64,000 nucleotides of DNA from an uncultured Oscillospiraceae bacterium (lineage in GTDB: Bacteria; Bacillota; Clostridia; Oscillospirales; Oscillospiraceae): positions 1 to 64,000 of the forward strand of contig CAKTMO010000008.1 of NCBI GenBank assembly GCA_934573935.1, written 5' to 3'. Under the pieces are notes generated by a model. The model worked only from the letters and a program-made list of their open reading frames with translations. It had not been told where the DNA came from and did not search any database. Positions 53,711 through 63,373 of the stretch are shown here, one piece after another; the first letter of the stretch is position 1, and the number at the start of each line of letters is the position of its first letter. A program made the translations under genes and the position numbers.

Positions 53711-55612
53711 TCAATATAAGATCAGCCCGTCACAGGGGGGCAGCGTCAGGCGCAGCATGCCGTCACGCACCCAGAAGTGCTGCAAGGTCAGAGCGTCCAC
53801 GGCAAAACCATCGGGCCAGGGAAGGGAAACATCCCGCGGTGTTTCACCGGTGTTCAGCAGGGTATAGGTGATCTCGTCCTCCTGCCGACGGCAATAGATC
53901 AGCAGGCCGCCGTCGGCGGTCAGATAAGTCAGCTCACCCGAGCGCAGCGAGGGGCGCTCCTTCCGCAGACGGCCCAGCGTCCGAAAGACGGACAGGAGCC
54001 GTTCCTCTTCGTGGCCCCAGGGGAAGGTGCGGCGGTTCAAGGGGTCCTCAAAGCCCTCCATGCCCGCCTCGTCCCCATAATAAATGGTGGGGGAGCCGGG
54101 GAAGGTAAACAGTAGTATGGCCGCCAGCGTCAGGCGGCGAAGGGCGGTCAGCCGCGCCTGAGGGGAGAGATGATAGGCGGCGCGTCCCTCCTTGGTCGTC
54201 GGAATGTCGTCCGTGCCCAGCAGCGTCAGGATGCGGGGCGTGTCATGGGTGCCCAGAATGTTCAGGCCGCCGTAAAAGGCGGCGGGGGGATAGTTCTCCC
54301 GCTGTTCCTCCATGACGTCGCGGAAGGCGGCCGCGTCGCCGCCCCGCAGATAGGCCAGAAGGGCCGTCCGCAGGGGGTAGTTCATCAGACCGTGGGTCTC
54401 CCGCCCCAGCAGGTATTTGCGGCGGCGGGAATAGGCGATTTTGTTGCTGCCGTCCTCCCACACCTCACCCAGCAGATAGCTGTCGGGCTTTTCTTGCTCC
54501 ATCACGGCGCGGATCTCCACGATGAAGTCGTCGGGCAGCTCGTCAGCCACGTCCAGACGCCAGCCGTCCGCGCCGCACCGCAGCCAGCGGCGGATCACGC
54601 TGTCCTCGCCGCGGATGATAAAGTCCCGATAGCTGTCGGCGTTTTCGTTGACGGCGGGCAGGGTGTCGATGCCCCACCAGGCGTCGTATTGATCCGGCCA
54701 GTGCTGAAAACAGAACCAGTCGTACCAGGGGGAGTCCTTGCTCTGATAGGCGCCGGAGGTGGGGAAGAAGCCGTCACGGTTGAAATAGCGGCTGTCAGCG
54801 CCGGTGTGGTTGAACACGCCGTCCAGCATGACGTGGATGCCTCGTTTTTTCGCCTCGGCACACAGGGTGCGCAGATCCTCCTCGGTGCCCAGCATGGGGT
54901 CAATGGTCAGATAGTCCGCTGTGTCGTACCGGTGGCTGCTGGCGGCATAGAAAATGGGGTTCAGGTACAGCGTGGTGACGGACAGACTTTGCAGATAGTC
55001 CAGCTTCCGGCAGATGCCCCGCAGGCTGCCGCCGAAAAAGTCACTGTTCCAGCGGCCGGTAACGCTGTCCGGCCCCAGGCGGGGCGGCTCGTCCCATCCG
55101 GCATGTACCGTGCGCTGCCCCAGCAGGCCCGACGGGTCGGGAAGGGTGTCGCGGCAAAAACGGTCTGGGAAAATCTGGTATGTAACGCCCTGCCCGAACC
55201 AGGCGGGGGTGGGGCGTTCTTCATAGACAGTCAGCTGCCAGGGCTGGCGGCTGTCCTGCCCGCCCCAGCCGTTGCGGCCCAGATAGGCGGCGCTGCCGTC
55301 GGGGCGGGTAAAGCGGAAGCTGTACCACACCAGCTCCGGTGTGTCCGGCGCGGTATAGACGCCGGAAAACCCCGCCGGACAGGGAGAGAGCGCGGTCGCC
55401 TCATGATGGTCGGCAAATTCGCGGAAGGTCAGCAGGTGGCAGGCGGAAAAGCCCGGCTCCGGCGTCAGTGCCAGCGATACCGCCGTGCCGCAGCTGACAG
55501 CGCCGAAAGGGGATTTATAGCGGATATCGCGGGAGTCAAAAACGGTCATAGGCAAGAAAAGGTCATGGCGGCCCGTCGGGGCCGCCGTTGGTGAGAAGGG
55601 AAGGGGGATCAC
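53711..55612 (-). CDS. GH13 alpha-glucan hydrolase (amylase/neopullulanase type)
   Basis: Up to 633 residues, no signal peptide, so cytosolic. An N-terminal beta domain (about 1-130) precedes the barrel. Catalytic residues: Asp in GADGWRLDVADE, Glu in LLGEVWEDG, and Asp in LGTHDTPR; substrate motif MLDGVFNHTG. C-terminal beta domain. The GTG at 55612 overlaps the pbp2 stop; the next in-frame ATG is at 55549 and no clear ribosome site decides between them. Breaks down imported maltodextrins or storage glucan. Confidence 0.88.
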   Translation of the reverse strand: MIPLPFSPTAAPTGRHDLFLPMTVFDSRDIRYKSPFGAVSCGTAVSLALTPEPGFSACHLLTFREFADHHEATALSPCPAGFSGVYTAPDTPELVWYSFRFTRPDGSAAYLGRNGWGGQDSRQPWQLTVYEERPTPAWFGQGVTYQIFPDRFCRDTLPDPSGLLGQRTVHAGWDEPPRLGPDSVTGRWNSDFFGGSLRGICRKLDYLQSLSVTTLYLNPIFYAASSHRYDTADYLTIDPMLGTEEDLRTLCAEAKKRGIHVMLDGVFNHTGADSRYFNRDGFFPTSGAYQSKDSPWYDWFCFQHWPDQYDAWWGIDTLPAVNENADSYRDFIIRGEDSVIRRWLRCGADGWRLDVADELPDDFIVEIRAVMEQEKPDSYLLGEVWEDGSNKIAYSRRRKYLLGRETHGLMNYPLRTALLAYLRGGDAAAFRDVMEEQRENYPPAAFYGGLNILGTHDTPRILTLLGTDDIPTTKEGRAAYHLSPQARLTALRRLTLAAILLFTFPGSPTIYYGDEAGMEGFEDPLNRRTFPWGHEEERLLSVFRTLGRLRKERPSLRSGELTYLTADGGLLIYCRRQEDEITYTLLNTGETPRDVSLPWPDGFAVDALTLQHFWVRDGMLRLTLPPCDGLILY

Positions 55613-57609
55613 TTCAGCAGCGTGTTTTCGCCGATAACGTCGCCGTTGAGGCCGCTGGAAAAGTAGGAGTTGATAATCTCCACCGCGGTGGAGGCCAGTG
55701 CCGCACCGGCACCACCCTTTTCAATGACGATGGCCACAGCGATCTCGGGATCCTCATAGGGGGCGAATGCCACGAACACGCCGTTGGCCACCTCGGTGCC
55801 GATCTGGGCCGAACCGGTCTTTGCACCGGCGGACACCACACAGTTGGCAAAGGCGCCGGCCAGAGAGCCGGTGGTCAGCTCGTACATGCCTTTTTTGACG
55901 GCCTCTACGGTGCTGTCGGACATCTCCACCGTATTCTCCGGCGGCGCATCATAGACGTACAGTAGCTGGCTGTTGTCGTATTTCTTTACGCTTTTCAGCA
56001 GGTGGGCCTGATAGTGCTCGCCGCCGCCCACCAGCGTGGCAATGTAGTTGGACAGCTGCAGCGGCGTGAACAGGTTATAGGACTGGCCGATGGCGGCGGT
56101 CAGAGTCTGGCCGTCCGTCCACTCCAGATCGTGGGCCTCGGCATATTCCGGCGAGGCCAGTGCGCCGACGCTGTCGCCGATCTCGATGCCGGTGGAGCGC
56201 CCCAGACCGAACTGGTTGGCGTAGTCGTCGATAGTCTCGATGCCGGTCAGGCGGCCCACCTCATAGAAAAAGTAGTTGCACGATACGGCAATGGCGTCGC
56301 TGACGTTGACACGTCCGTGGGTATAGCCCATGGGCCACACCCAGCACCAGGGCTGTGGGTATTCGTAAAAGGTGTAAACGCCCTTGTCCTGAATGATGGA
56401 CGAGGGGGTGATGATGCCGGATTCCAGCGCCGCCACAGCGGTGTTCATCTTAAAGGTAGAGCCGGGGGCATAGGTGCCGTTCACCGCCCGGTTGAACATG
56501 GGCAGGCGCTCATCCTCCAGCAGATCGTTGTAGCTCTGGGCAAAGGTGGACAGGTCGAAGGAGGGATAGGAGGCCAGGGCCAGCACCTCGCCGGAGCCCA
56601 CCTGGACTACGGCGGCTGCGCCGCCCCGCTGATCACTGTCCTTGTCGTTCATGCCCTCAATGGTGTTGGCCAGGGCGTTTTCCGTGGCGGCCTGCAGGTC
56701 CAGATCCAGCGTCAGCGCCACGGTGCCGCCGGGCTTCGGCTCCTGCATGTACACCTCGCCGGTGATCTTACCTTTTTCGTCGGTGGTGATGAGCCGTGTG
56801 CCGTTGTTGCCGTGGAGCCAATCCTCAAAGGCGCGCTCCACACCGCTTTCGCCCACTAAGGCGTCCATGGAATAGCCCTTATCCCGATAGGTGTCCCAAT
56901 CCTCCGCGTAAATGCGGGTGATGCGGCCCAGAATGTGGGCGGCGTAGGGCGTATTGTAGGCGCGGATGGAGGACTGTCCGGTGGTCACACCGGCAAAGTC
57001 GCCGTCGGTGATCTGGGAGATCAGGTCGGTGGGCACATCCTCGGCAAACACATAGCTGTCCCGTCCGGCCAGCTCATAGCGTACACCGGCGATCAGCCGC
57101 GCCTGGGCGGTGGTATAGCGGCTGTCGATATGAAACAGCGTCCGCAGGGCGTTCAGCAGCTCTGTGGAGGAGCTGTTGGCGGGAATGTCGTTCTTTTCCA
57201 GGAACTTGGTAAAGGTCTCCTCCTTGCGGGAGGCCAGATAGAGATAAGGGGAGCGCTGAGAAAGGGGCAGCGTATCTACCCACGCCACGTCCGACTGGCG
57301 GCAAAGCTCGACCAGGCGCCAGATGGCGTCGTTCAAGGTGTCGTCATCCTGAAAGGACTGTTTGCTGAAGGTCAGGGTATATGCCAGACGGTTGGACACC
57401 AGCACCTTGCCGTTGCGGTCGGTAAGAATGCCGCGGCTGGCCTCCACCGACTGCCACGTGGCATTGGAGGCAATGGAGTCGGCACGGTTTTTGCTGCCGT
57501 GGACGATCTGGGCGTCATACAGGGCGATCACAAACACCAGCAGCATCAATCCCAGCGCCACACCCAGCACATAAAGGCGGCTGTGGGAGGGATGGGGATT
57601 TTTCATCAT
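55609..57609 (-). CDS. mrdA: penicillin-binding protein 2 (elongation transpeptidase)
   Basis: 666 residues. One membrane helix (about 11-32), then the PBP dimerisation domain (SRGILTDRNGKVL). Transpeptidase motifs: SxxK in APGSTFKMNT, SxN in SCNYFF, KTG in AKTGSAQ. Partner of MreC/MreD in the elongasome. 33 bases after mreD. Confidence 0.94.
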   Translation of the reverse strand: MMKNPHPSHSRLYVLGVALGLMLLVFVIALYDAQIVHGSKNRADSIASNATWQSVEASRGILTDRNGKVLVSNRLAYTLTFSKQSFQDDDTLNDAIWRLVELCRQSDVAWVDTLPLSQRSPYLYLASRKEETFTKFLEKNDIPANSSSTELLNALRTLFHIDSRYTTAQARLIAGVRYELAGRDSYVFAEDVPTDLISQITDGDFAGVTTGQSSIRAYNTPYAAHILGRITRIYAEDWDTYRDKGYSMDALVGESGVERAFEDWLHGNNGTRLITTDEKGKITGEVYMQEPKPGGTVALTLDLDLQAATENALANTIEGMNDKDSDQRGGAAAVVQVGSGEVLALASYPSFDLSTFAQSYNDLLEDERLPMFNRAVNGTYAPGSTFKMNTAVAALESGIITPSSIIQDKGVYTFYEYPQPWCWVWPMGYTHGRVNVSDAIAVSCNYFFYEVGRLTGIETIDDYANQFGLGRSTGIEIGDSVGALASPEYAEAHDLEWTDGQTLTAAIGQSYNLFTPLQLSNYIATLVGGGEHYQAHLLKSVKKYDNSQLLYVYDAPPENTVEMSDSTVEAVKKGMYELTTGSLAGAFANCVVSAGAKTGSAQIGTEVANGVFVAFAPYEDPEIAVAIVIEKGGAGAALASTAVEIINSYFSSGLNGDVIGENTLLK

Positions 57610-57642
57610 GGAAAGGCGCTCCTTTCGGCGGGATAGGGCCGT

Positions 57643-58149
57643 TTACCGGCCGGAAAACCGACGGTGGATCCGGAAAAAGACCAGATGCACCAGCATGGCA
57701 AAGGGCAGGGACAACAGCAGCTCCCGCGCCGTCAGCCACAGGGACGCCGACAGGGGCGTACCGGCGGAATAGGTGAAAGCGGTGATATTGAACAGGTCGG
57801 TGAGCAGCAGCGCACCTGTCGATACCGCCAGCGAACAGACGGCGCCCGGCATGATCAGATGCCGCGCCGCAAGGTGTGCCAGCGCCGCCGAGACCGTCAG
57901 CGTAATGGCGTAAAAGCAAGGAAACGCGCCGGAGAACAGCATGTCGCATACCAGCCCCAGCACCAGGGCATAGACAGGCCCCTCCCGCCGTCCCTCGAAG
58001 GAGGCGGTGATGGCCGCCATGGCGGGCAGCACAAAGGGGTGTACGCCGCCGATGCGGAGCAGAGGCAGCAGCAATTGCTGCGCCAGCAGAAAGACCAGCG
58101 ACCACAGGCCATAAAAGACCCATTTTAACGTCAGTGTTCGTCGAGTCAT
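57643..58149 (-). CDS. mreD: rod-shape-determining protein MreD
   Basis: 168 residues with about five or six hydrophobic helices (KWVFYGLWSLVFLLAQQLLLPL at the start). Identity rests on topology and on its place between mreC and pbp2. Six bases after mreC. Confidence 0.85.
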   Translation of the reverse strand: MTRRTLTLKWVFYGLWSLVFLLAQQLLLPLLRIGGVHPFVLPAMAAITASFEGRREGPVYALVLGLVCDMLFSGAFPCFYAITLTVSAALAHLAARHLIMPGAVCSLAVSTGALLLTDLFNITAFTYSAGTPLSASLWLTARELLLSLPFAMLVHLVFFRIHRRFSGR

Positions 58150-58154
58150 GGCCG

Positions 58155-58994
58155 TTACTCCACTACGTCGAATTCGGTGATCAGAAATACCTGGGTCAGC
58201 GCGCCGATGGCGGCCTTGGGCTCGATCACCGCGTATTGCGTCAGACCGCCGGTGTCTGTCCGCAGCTCCGTAACCGTGCCGATGGACAGTCCGGCGGGGT
58301 AGTAGCCGCCCAGACCGGAGGTCACCACCAGATCACCGGCGATGAGATCCTCCGCGTTTTCCAGATACGTCAAAGACAGGCAGCCCTGGCTCATCAGCCC
58401 CAGCTGGCCCTGGGCCACCGCCACCTGCTCCGTGCGGAACACGGTGGCGCCGATGGAGCTGGTGGTATCCAAAATCGTGGTGGCGGTGCACCAGTTCACG
58501 CCCGCGTCCGTCACAACGCCCACCAGATTTCCGTATTCATCGATGGCGCAGTCGCCGATGGCCACGCCGGAGGCGGTGCCCTGATTCAACGTCAGCGTGC
58601 TGGACCAATTGGTGACGGACCGCTCCGTCACACGGGCGGAGACGGTTTTCAGATCCCGCCGCTGGCTTTGCAGATCCAGCAGGTCCCGCAGGCGTTGGTT
58701 CTCCTCGCTGTCCTTCTGGGCCTGCCGCAGCTGACGCTCCAGCTCGGACACCTGGGCCCGCAGCTGCTCGTTTTCCTGCTGCAGATCGGCCACGTTGTCA
58801 AAGTGGCCGCCCACGTCGCTGAACCAGCCGGTCACGGCGGAGCCCGCCGCGCGGAAGGGGGAGGCGATCACACCGGCGATGTTCCGCAGCAGCGGCGTGC
58901 CGGAGCTGACGGCGGAGATGATGCACAGCACCACCACGATCACCGCCACGCCCGCCAGCAGCCATATGCCGTTTTTAGAAAAGAATCGTTTCAT
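58155..58994 (-). CDS. mreC: rod-shape-determining protein MreC
   Basis: 279 residues. N-terminal membrane helix (about 9-29), a coiled coil (about 70-110, QQENEQLRAQVSELERQLRQAQ region), then the beta-barrel core with LGGYYPAGLSIGTV near the end. ATG at 58994 with AAGGGA upstream; the TTG further upstream is rejected. mreB is not in the window. Confidence 0.92.
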   Translation of the reverse strand: MKRFFSKNGIWLLAGVAVIVVVLCIISAVSSGTPLLRNIAGVIASPFRAAGSAVTGWFSDVGGHFDNVADLQQENEQLRAQVSELERQLRQAQKDSEENQRLRDLLDLQSQRRDLKTVSARVTERSVTNWSSTLTLNQGTASGVAIGDCAIDEYGNLVGVVTDAGVNWCTATTILDTTSSIGATVFRTEQVAVAQGQLGLMSQGCLSLTYLENAEDLIAGDLVVTSGLGGYYPAGLSIGTVTELRTDTGGLTQYAVIEPKAAIGALTQVFLITEFDVVE

Positions 58995-59007
58995 ACATAC
59001 CAATCCC

Positions 59008-59577
59008 TTACAGCAGCATTACGCCGAATTCCGCCAGCATCCGGCTCAAAAGCACCACCGGCAGACCCATCACGTTAAAGAAGTCGCCGTCGATGCGCTC
59101 CACCAGCAGCGATCCCAGACCCTGCACGCCATAGGCGCCAGCCTTGTCCATGGGTTCACCGCTGCGGATATAGCGCTTCAATTCCTCGGCGTCGGCAGTC
59201 CGGAACCACACCTGGGTGGTCTGGGCGCGGGTCAGCATGGTTGTCCCCTGCCGCACCGTCACGCCGGTGCATACCGTGTGGTGACGGCCCTGCAATTCTA
59301 GCAGCATCCGCAGCGCGTCCGCCTCATCCCGCGGCTTGCCAAGCCGCCGGTTATCCAGAAAGACCATGGTGTCGGCGGTGATAACGATGTCGTCCGCCGC
59401 GGCCTGCACAGCGGCGGATTTCTGGCGGGAGATGTGACACACCGTCTCCTGGGGCGTCAACCCCTCCGGACAGACCTCCTCCACCTGGGGCACGGAGATC
59501 ACAAAATCCTGAATGCCAATGCGCCGCAGCAGCTCCTGCCGGCGGGGAGAGCCGGAGGCCAATACGATCCTTGCCAT
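59008..59577 (-). CDS. maf: Maf nucleotide pyrophosphatase
   Basis: 189 residues: IVLASGSPRRQELLRRIG, RQKSAAVQAAADDIVITADTMV, and EPMDKAGAYGVQGLGSLLVERIDGDFFNVMGLP. Hydrolyses non-canonical nucleotides. Start at 59577 behind AAGGTG; the GTG at 59586 overlaps the dut stop but has a weaker site. Confidence 0.93.
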   Translation of the reverse strand: MARIVLASGSPRRQELLRRIGIQDFVISVPQVEEVCPEGLTPQETVCHISRQKSAAVQAAADDIVITADTMVFLDNRRLGKPRDEADALRMLLELQGRHHTVCTGVTVRQGTTMLTRAQTTQVWFRTADAEELKRYIRSGEPMDKAGAYGVQGLGSLLVERIDGDFFNVMGLPVVLLSRMLAEFGVMLL

Positions 59578-59582
59578 CCCGC

Positions 59583-60032
59583 TCACCTTCCCGTGGAGCC
59601 AAAGCCGCCTGCGCCGCGGGCGGTCTCATCCAGCTCCTCCACAAACTCCAGCGTGGGCTGAACCACCGGCAGTACCATCAGCTGGGCGATCCGGTCGCCG
59701 TCATGGATGGTGTAGTCGGCGTCGGATTCATTGAAAAGGGCCACCCGCAGCTCACCCCGATAGTCGCTGTCGATGACGCCCACGCCGTTGGCCATGGTGA
59801 TGCCGTGCTTGGAGGCCAGCCCGCTGCGGGCGCAGATCAGCGCCACATAGTCGGCGCTGGGCAGCGCGATGGCGATGCCGGTGGGCAGTACCTGCCGCGC
59901 ACCGGCCTTCAGCACCACATCGCCCTCCAGACAGGCGCACAGATCCATAGCGGCGCTGCCGGGAGTAGCGAAATGGGGCGCGGGAATGGCGTCGCCGATC
60001 TTCGGCGACAGGGCTTTTATCTTTACGATCAT
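59583..60032 (-). CDS. dut: dUTP diphosphatase
   Basis: 149 residues, trimeric dUTPase motifs: GSAAMDLCA (I), ICARSGLASKHGIT (II), GVIDSDYRGE (III), DGDRIAQLMVLPV (IV) and a C-terminal RGAGGFGSTG (V). Converts dUTP to dUMP. Confidence 0.97.
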   Translation of the reverse strand: MIVKIKALSPKIGDAIPAPHFATPGSAAMDLCACLEGDVVLKAGARQVLPTGIAIALPSADYVALICARSGLASKHGITMANGVGVIDSDYRGELRVALFNESDADYTIHDGDRIAQLMVLPVVQPTLEFVEELDETARGAGGFGSTGR

Positions 60033-60112
60033 GGTTTTACTCCTGATGTTTGATTACGAATTGTAGAAATCATTCGAAATATTACGCATTGGATGTGAAT
60101 TTTGTGCTTTCG

Positions 60113-60563
60113 AGCGTGAAAAGAGGTTCCGCGCTCCGGCGCGGGTCACTTTTGGCCGCTGTCCCAAAAGTGACCAAAAGGACAGCCAGAAAACCAGGTT
60201 TCTGGACTTCCTGCGCGCGATACGTTGTGCCAGATTGTAAGTTCCTGCCACACGTTCACGTAAGCTCCGCATTTTCGTTTGGTTAAAAGGATCGTCTCTG
60301 CTTCTGCGCCGCTGCCGCTCATGCCAATAACGAACAACTCTGTTGGTTCTACCGTTGATAATGTGAGCGGCAGCGGCGCAAGAAGAAAGTCGATGCGTCA
60401 CGTGAAACGAAATCAACAGTGTCCTGTGAACGTGCGGTAAAAGGTATAAAAGATAAATGGGGTATAGCGCGGGCGGATTCTTAAACCGCAGGTTTAAGTG
60501 GCGTTTTTGGGTACTTTTGCCGCCATGGGCAAAAGTACCTCGCCCCGGAGGGCGAAATCCTCC
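60113..60563 (+). repeat. family-B composite intergenic repeat, copy 3
   Basis: GCGCTCCGGCGCG, CACTTTTGG / CCAAAAGTG, TTAAAAGGATCGTCTCTGCT, GCCGCTGCCGCTCA pairing with GAGCGGCAGCGGC across a short loop, then TTAAACCGCAGGTTTAAG and GTACTTTTGCCGCC. Simplest copy, without nested GTAGGG modules. Fills the dut-U32 gap. Confidence 0.75.
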
Positions 60564-62639
60564 TCACTCCACGCCGCGGTAAAACAATCCCCGCGTAAAT
60601 TCCTCCGGCATCCAATCGCCCTGCCCCTGATAGCGCCGCAATACCGCGTCGCACTGACTGGGGCTTTCGGTAGTGAACCGCAAGCATGCCCAGGTCAGGC
60701 CGCAGCGCTGCCATTCCGGCTTGTCCGCCAGAAACAGCGTGCGGCTGTTTTCAATCTCACAGCGGCAGCCGTACTGCCCCAGCAGGGGAAAGCGTGCGCC
60801 GGTGCGGTCGATCAGAACGTTCTCGCCCGCACACAGCCGCTTGTCGCCGCGACAGCCGCCGGCGTTGCCGATCATGCAGTTTTCCGTTATCATCAGCGGC
60901 AGGCGACCATAGACGATGCCCTCACAGGGCAGATATTTCCGCAGCTCCCGCACCTGCTGGTGCCGCAGCTCAAAGGAAACAGTCACGCTGTCAAGTCCCT
61001 GCCCTTGCCAGAAGGCTACAGAACGGGAATTGAACACATTCAGTCCGAAGTCGCCCCGCTTTTCAAGGGGCAGTCCCTCCACGATGGCCATATGCCCCCC
61101 GTTGCCCACCGTTACGGCGGACAGGGAAGAGGTGTTTTGCAAAATCGTCCGGAACGCCGCCTCGTCGCCATCCCGCCAGACCCGAGGCAGCACGGCGCAA
61201 AGTCGGGCCTTGCCGCGATAGTCCGGCAGCTGGGGCAGCAGTTCAATGGGAACATAGATCAGCGCCGCCTGCTCCGCCATGGCGGCGGTCAGCTGGTCGA
61301 GGCAGGCGATGGAACAGGTCAGCTTCGGCGCGGCGGGGGAGAAGGAGGTACCCTCCGGCAATTCCGGTGTGGGCAGGCTTCGCCGCTGGGACACGGCCGT
61401 CCGCGCCGCGGCCAACGCCTCCAGCGCGTCCCGCCGCAGGCCGTTGATGGCTGCGGCACTCAGCATCAGCCCGTCGCCGACATCGGCTTCCGCCGTCTTG
61501 CAGCGGAACACGGTACCGCCGGTCTTCCGCAGGCGTTCGGCCGTTTCCTGTGCCGTCAGCGCCCGATTGCGGGCCGGTTCCGGCACGGCGCCTGTCACCG
61601 TGACGGTGTGAACGCCGTCGCTGGCAGTCAGTGCCGCGGTATCATCTGCCCGTATGGCGGCCCGAAGTGAGATGGGAATTTGCTTGTGCTCCCCGTTTTC
61701 ATAGAGATTCCGCGTCTCCTGAAACAGCTCGCGGGGCTCCGGCGCGTTTTCCGGACGGGTGCCGAACATGGCGGGGCCCTTTGCGCGGCGGTAGTACCCG
61801 TCCGTGAACCCGTCGCGGGAGAAGGCCAGCGCCAGATCGCGGGATTCCTCCGGCGTGGGGCCGCGCTTTTCATCCAGAAGCCGCCGGTAGATCGACGTGA
61901 CCACCGCCACATACTCCGGCCGTTTCATGCGGCCTTCTAACTTCAGGCAGGCTACGCCCATGTTCTCCAACTCCTGCAGATAGGCCGACAGATTGGCGTC
62001 CTTCAGGCTCAGGGGATATTGATTCCGGCACGGACCGTTGACGCCATAGGGCAGGCGGCAGGGCTGGGCGCAGGCGCCGCGGTTGCCGCTGCGCTGGCCG
62101 ATCAGCGCGCTCATGGTACACTGGCCGGAATAGCACATGCACAGCGCCCCATGGACGAATACCTCGATCTCCGCGCCGCAATTGCGGCATACGGCGGCGA
62201 TGTCCTCGCGGCTCAACTCCCGCGCCAGCACCACACGCTCCATACCCAGCTTCTCCGCCCAACGGGCGCCGCCGGAGGTGAACAGGCTCATCTGGGTGCT
62301 GGCGTGAATAGGCAGATCCGGTGCTACCGCCTGGGCCAGCGTCAGCGCGCCCCAGTCCTGAACCAGCACCGCGTCCACGCCCATTTGCGAGGCCCTGCGC
62401 AGCGTTTCAGCGGCCTGGGGCAGCTCGCGGTCCGTCAGCAGTGTGTTCAGGGTCAGAAATACCCGCACGCCCCGCAGATGGCAATAGGCCACCGCGTCGG
62501 CGAATTCCTCGTCGGTAAAATTTTTGGCATTGCGGCGGGCGTTAAAGGCGCCAAAGCCCATGTACACCGCATCCGCGCCGGACTGCACCGCCGCCTCCAG
62601 AGACGCGCGGGAACCGGCAGGGGAGAGCAGCTCGATCAT
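60564..62639 (-). CDS. U32 family peptidase-like RNA-modification protein
   Basis: 691 residues. N-terminal U32 domain: ELLSPAGSRASLEAAVQSGADAVYMG, EVFVHGALCMCYSGQCTMSALIGQRSGNRGACAQPCRLPY (a Cys set). The C-terminal half has a DUF3656-like region and further cysteines. The length and two-part build resemble RlhA (23S rRNA C2501 hydroxylation), with TrhP-type tRNA activity as the alternative. The start lies inside the zapA stop (ATGA). Confidence 0.85.
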   Translation of the reverse strand: MIELLSPAGSRASLEAAVQSGADAVYMGFGAFNARRNAKNFTDEEFADAVAYCHLRGVRVFLTLNTLLTDRELPQAAETLRRASQMGVDAVLVQDWGALTLAQAVAPDLPIHASTQMSLFTSGGARWAEKLGMERVVLARELSREDIAAVCRNCGAEIEVFVHGALCMCYSGQCTMSALIGQRSGNRGACAQPCRLPYGVNGPCRNQYPLSLKDANLSAYLQELENMGVACLKLEGRMKRPEYVAVVTSIYRRLLDEKRGPTPEESRDLALAFSRDGFTDGYYRRAKGPAMFGTRPENAPEPRELFQETRNLYENGEHKQIPISLRAAIRADDTAALTASDGVHTVTVTGAVPEPARNRALTAQETAERLRKTGGTVFRCKTAEADVGDGLMLSAAAINGLRRDALEALAAARTAVSQRRSLPTPELPEGTSFSPAAPKLTCSIACLDQLTAAMAEQAALIYVPIELLPQLPDYRGKARLCAVLPRVWRDGDEAAFRTILQNTSSLSAVTVGNGGHMAIVEGLPLEKRGDFGLNVFNSRSVAFWQGQGLDSVTVSFELRHQQVRELRKYLPCEGIVYGRLPLMITENCMIGNAGGCRGDKRLCAGENVLIDRTGARFPLLGQYGCRCEIENSRTLFLADKPEWQRCGLTWACLRFTTESPSQCDAVLRRYQGQGDWMPEEFTRGLFYRGVE

Positions 62640-62962
62640 TTGCCGTTATTATTCCGCTGCTGGGCCTTGAACAGCTGGCGCTTCAGGTCGCTGACCTCGT
62701 TTTTGGCGGCGGTGGCCTCGTCCAGATAGGTCTTGAGCTGGCGGCGCAGGTTTTCCGCACCCTCCTGCTGCTTATAAAGCTCGTCCGCCAGATTGATGGC
62801 GGCCAGCACCGCCGCGTCGTGGCGGCTGACGTGGGCGCCCTCCAGCAGCTCGTTCATCTTCTGATCCACCAGTGCGCCCACCTTCTGCATATAGGCGGCG
62901 CTTTCGTCGGCCACAAGGGTGTAATCCTGGCCGCAGATCGTCATTGTCACGCGGTTTGCCAT
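62636..62962 (-). CDS. zapA: cell division protein ZapA
   Basis: 108 residues: N-terminal domain NRVTMTICGQDYTLVADESAAYMQKV and a C-terminal coiled coil (about 58-100). Promotes FtsZ bundling. Coupled to the U32 gene by ATGA overlap. Confidence 0.88.
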   Translation of the reverse strand: MANRVTMTICGQDYTLVADESAAYMQKVGALVDQKMNELLEGAHVSRHDAAVLAAINLADELYKQQEGAENLRRQLKTYLDEATAAKNEVSDLKRQLFKAQQRNNNGK

Positions 62963-63154
62963 GCTCCGATCCTCCTGTTATCCATTGCGGTAAAAAATGC
63001 TGATACCAATACAGAATCCATTATACCACAAATTCAGGCCGGTGGAAGAACTTTCTGTAAATTTCCGAAAATTGCGCCGCGGCGCTTTACGAAGGGAGAG
63101 TTTTCGTGTAGAATAGGGGAGAATTATTTGGGTGTTCGGAGCACTGCCGGGAAT

Positions 63155-63240
63155 TGTGTAGGGGCGGACGATTCTGTCCGCCCTGTTGGAAATAGTACAG
63201 TCATCGTTAGGGCGGACAGAGTCGTCCGCCCCTATAACGA
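63155..63240. repeat. inverted GTAGGGGCGGAC repeat
   Basis: GTAGGGGCGGACGATTCTGT and its near complement (GACAGAGTCGTCCGCCCCTA) pair across about 20 bases. The rest of 62963-63373 shows no gene, only the start of the DnaD-gene leader with its GAAAGGAGGAG ribosome site. Confidence 0.7.
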
Positions 63241-63373
63241 TATCATCTACCTGTTACGCCTATCGCCCAGCGGGGTGTGGCCACCTCGCCCTGCGACGAC
63301 ATGTCGCCGCGACCCCCGCTTGGCAGAGGATCACCAGACTTCACGCCGGTAATTGAGAAAGGAGGAGATCACC

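Noticed and set aside
53836..53852. TGTTTCACCGGTG near parA
   Set aside because: The central CACGTG is disrupted, so it is not parS.
60384..60402. parS-like sequence in repeat copy 3
   Set aside because: Only GTCACGTGAAACG matches; it is a chance variant of the repeat and the other copies lack it.
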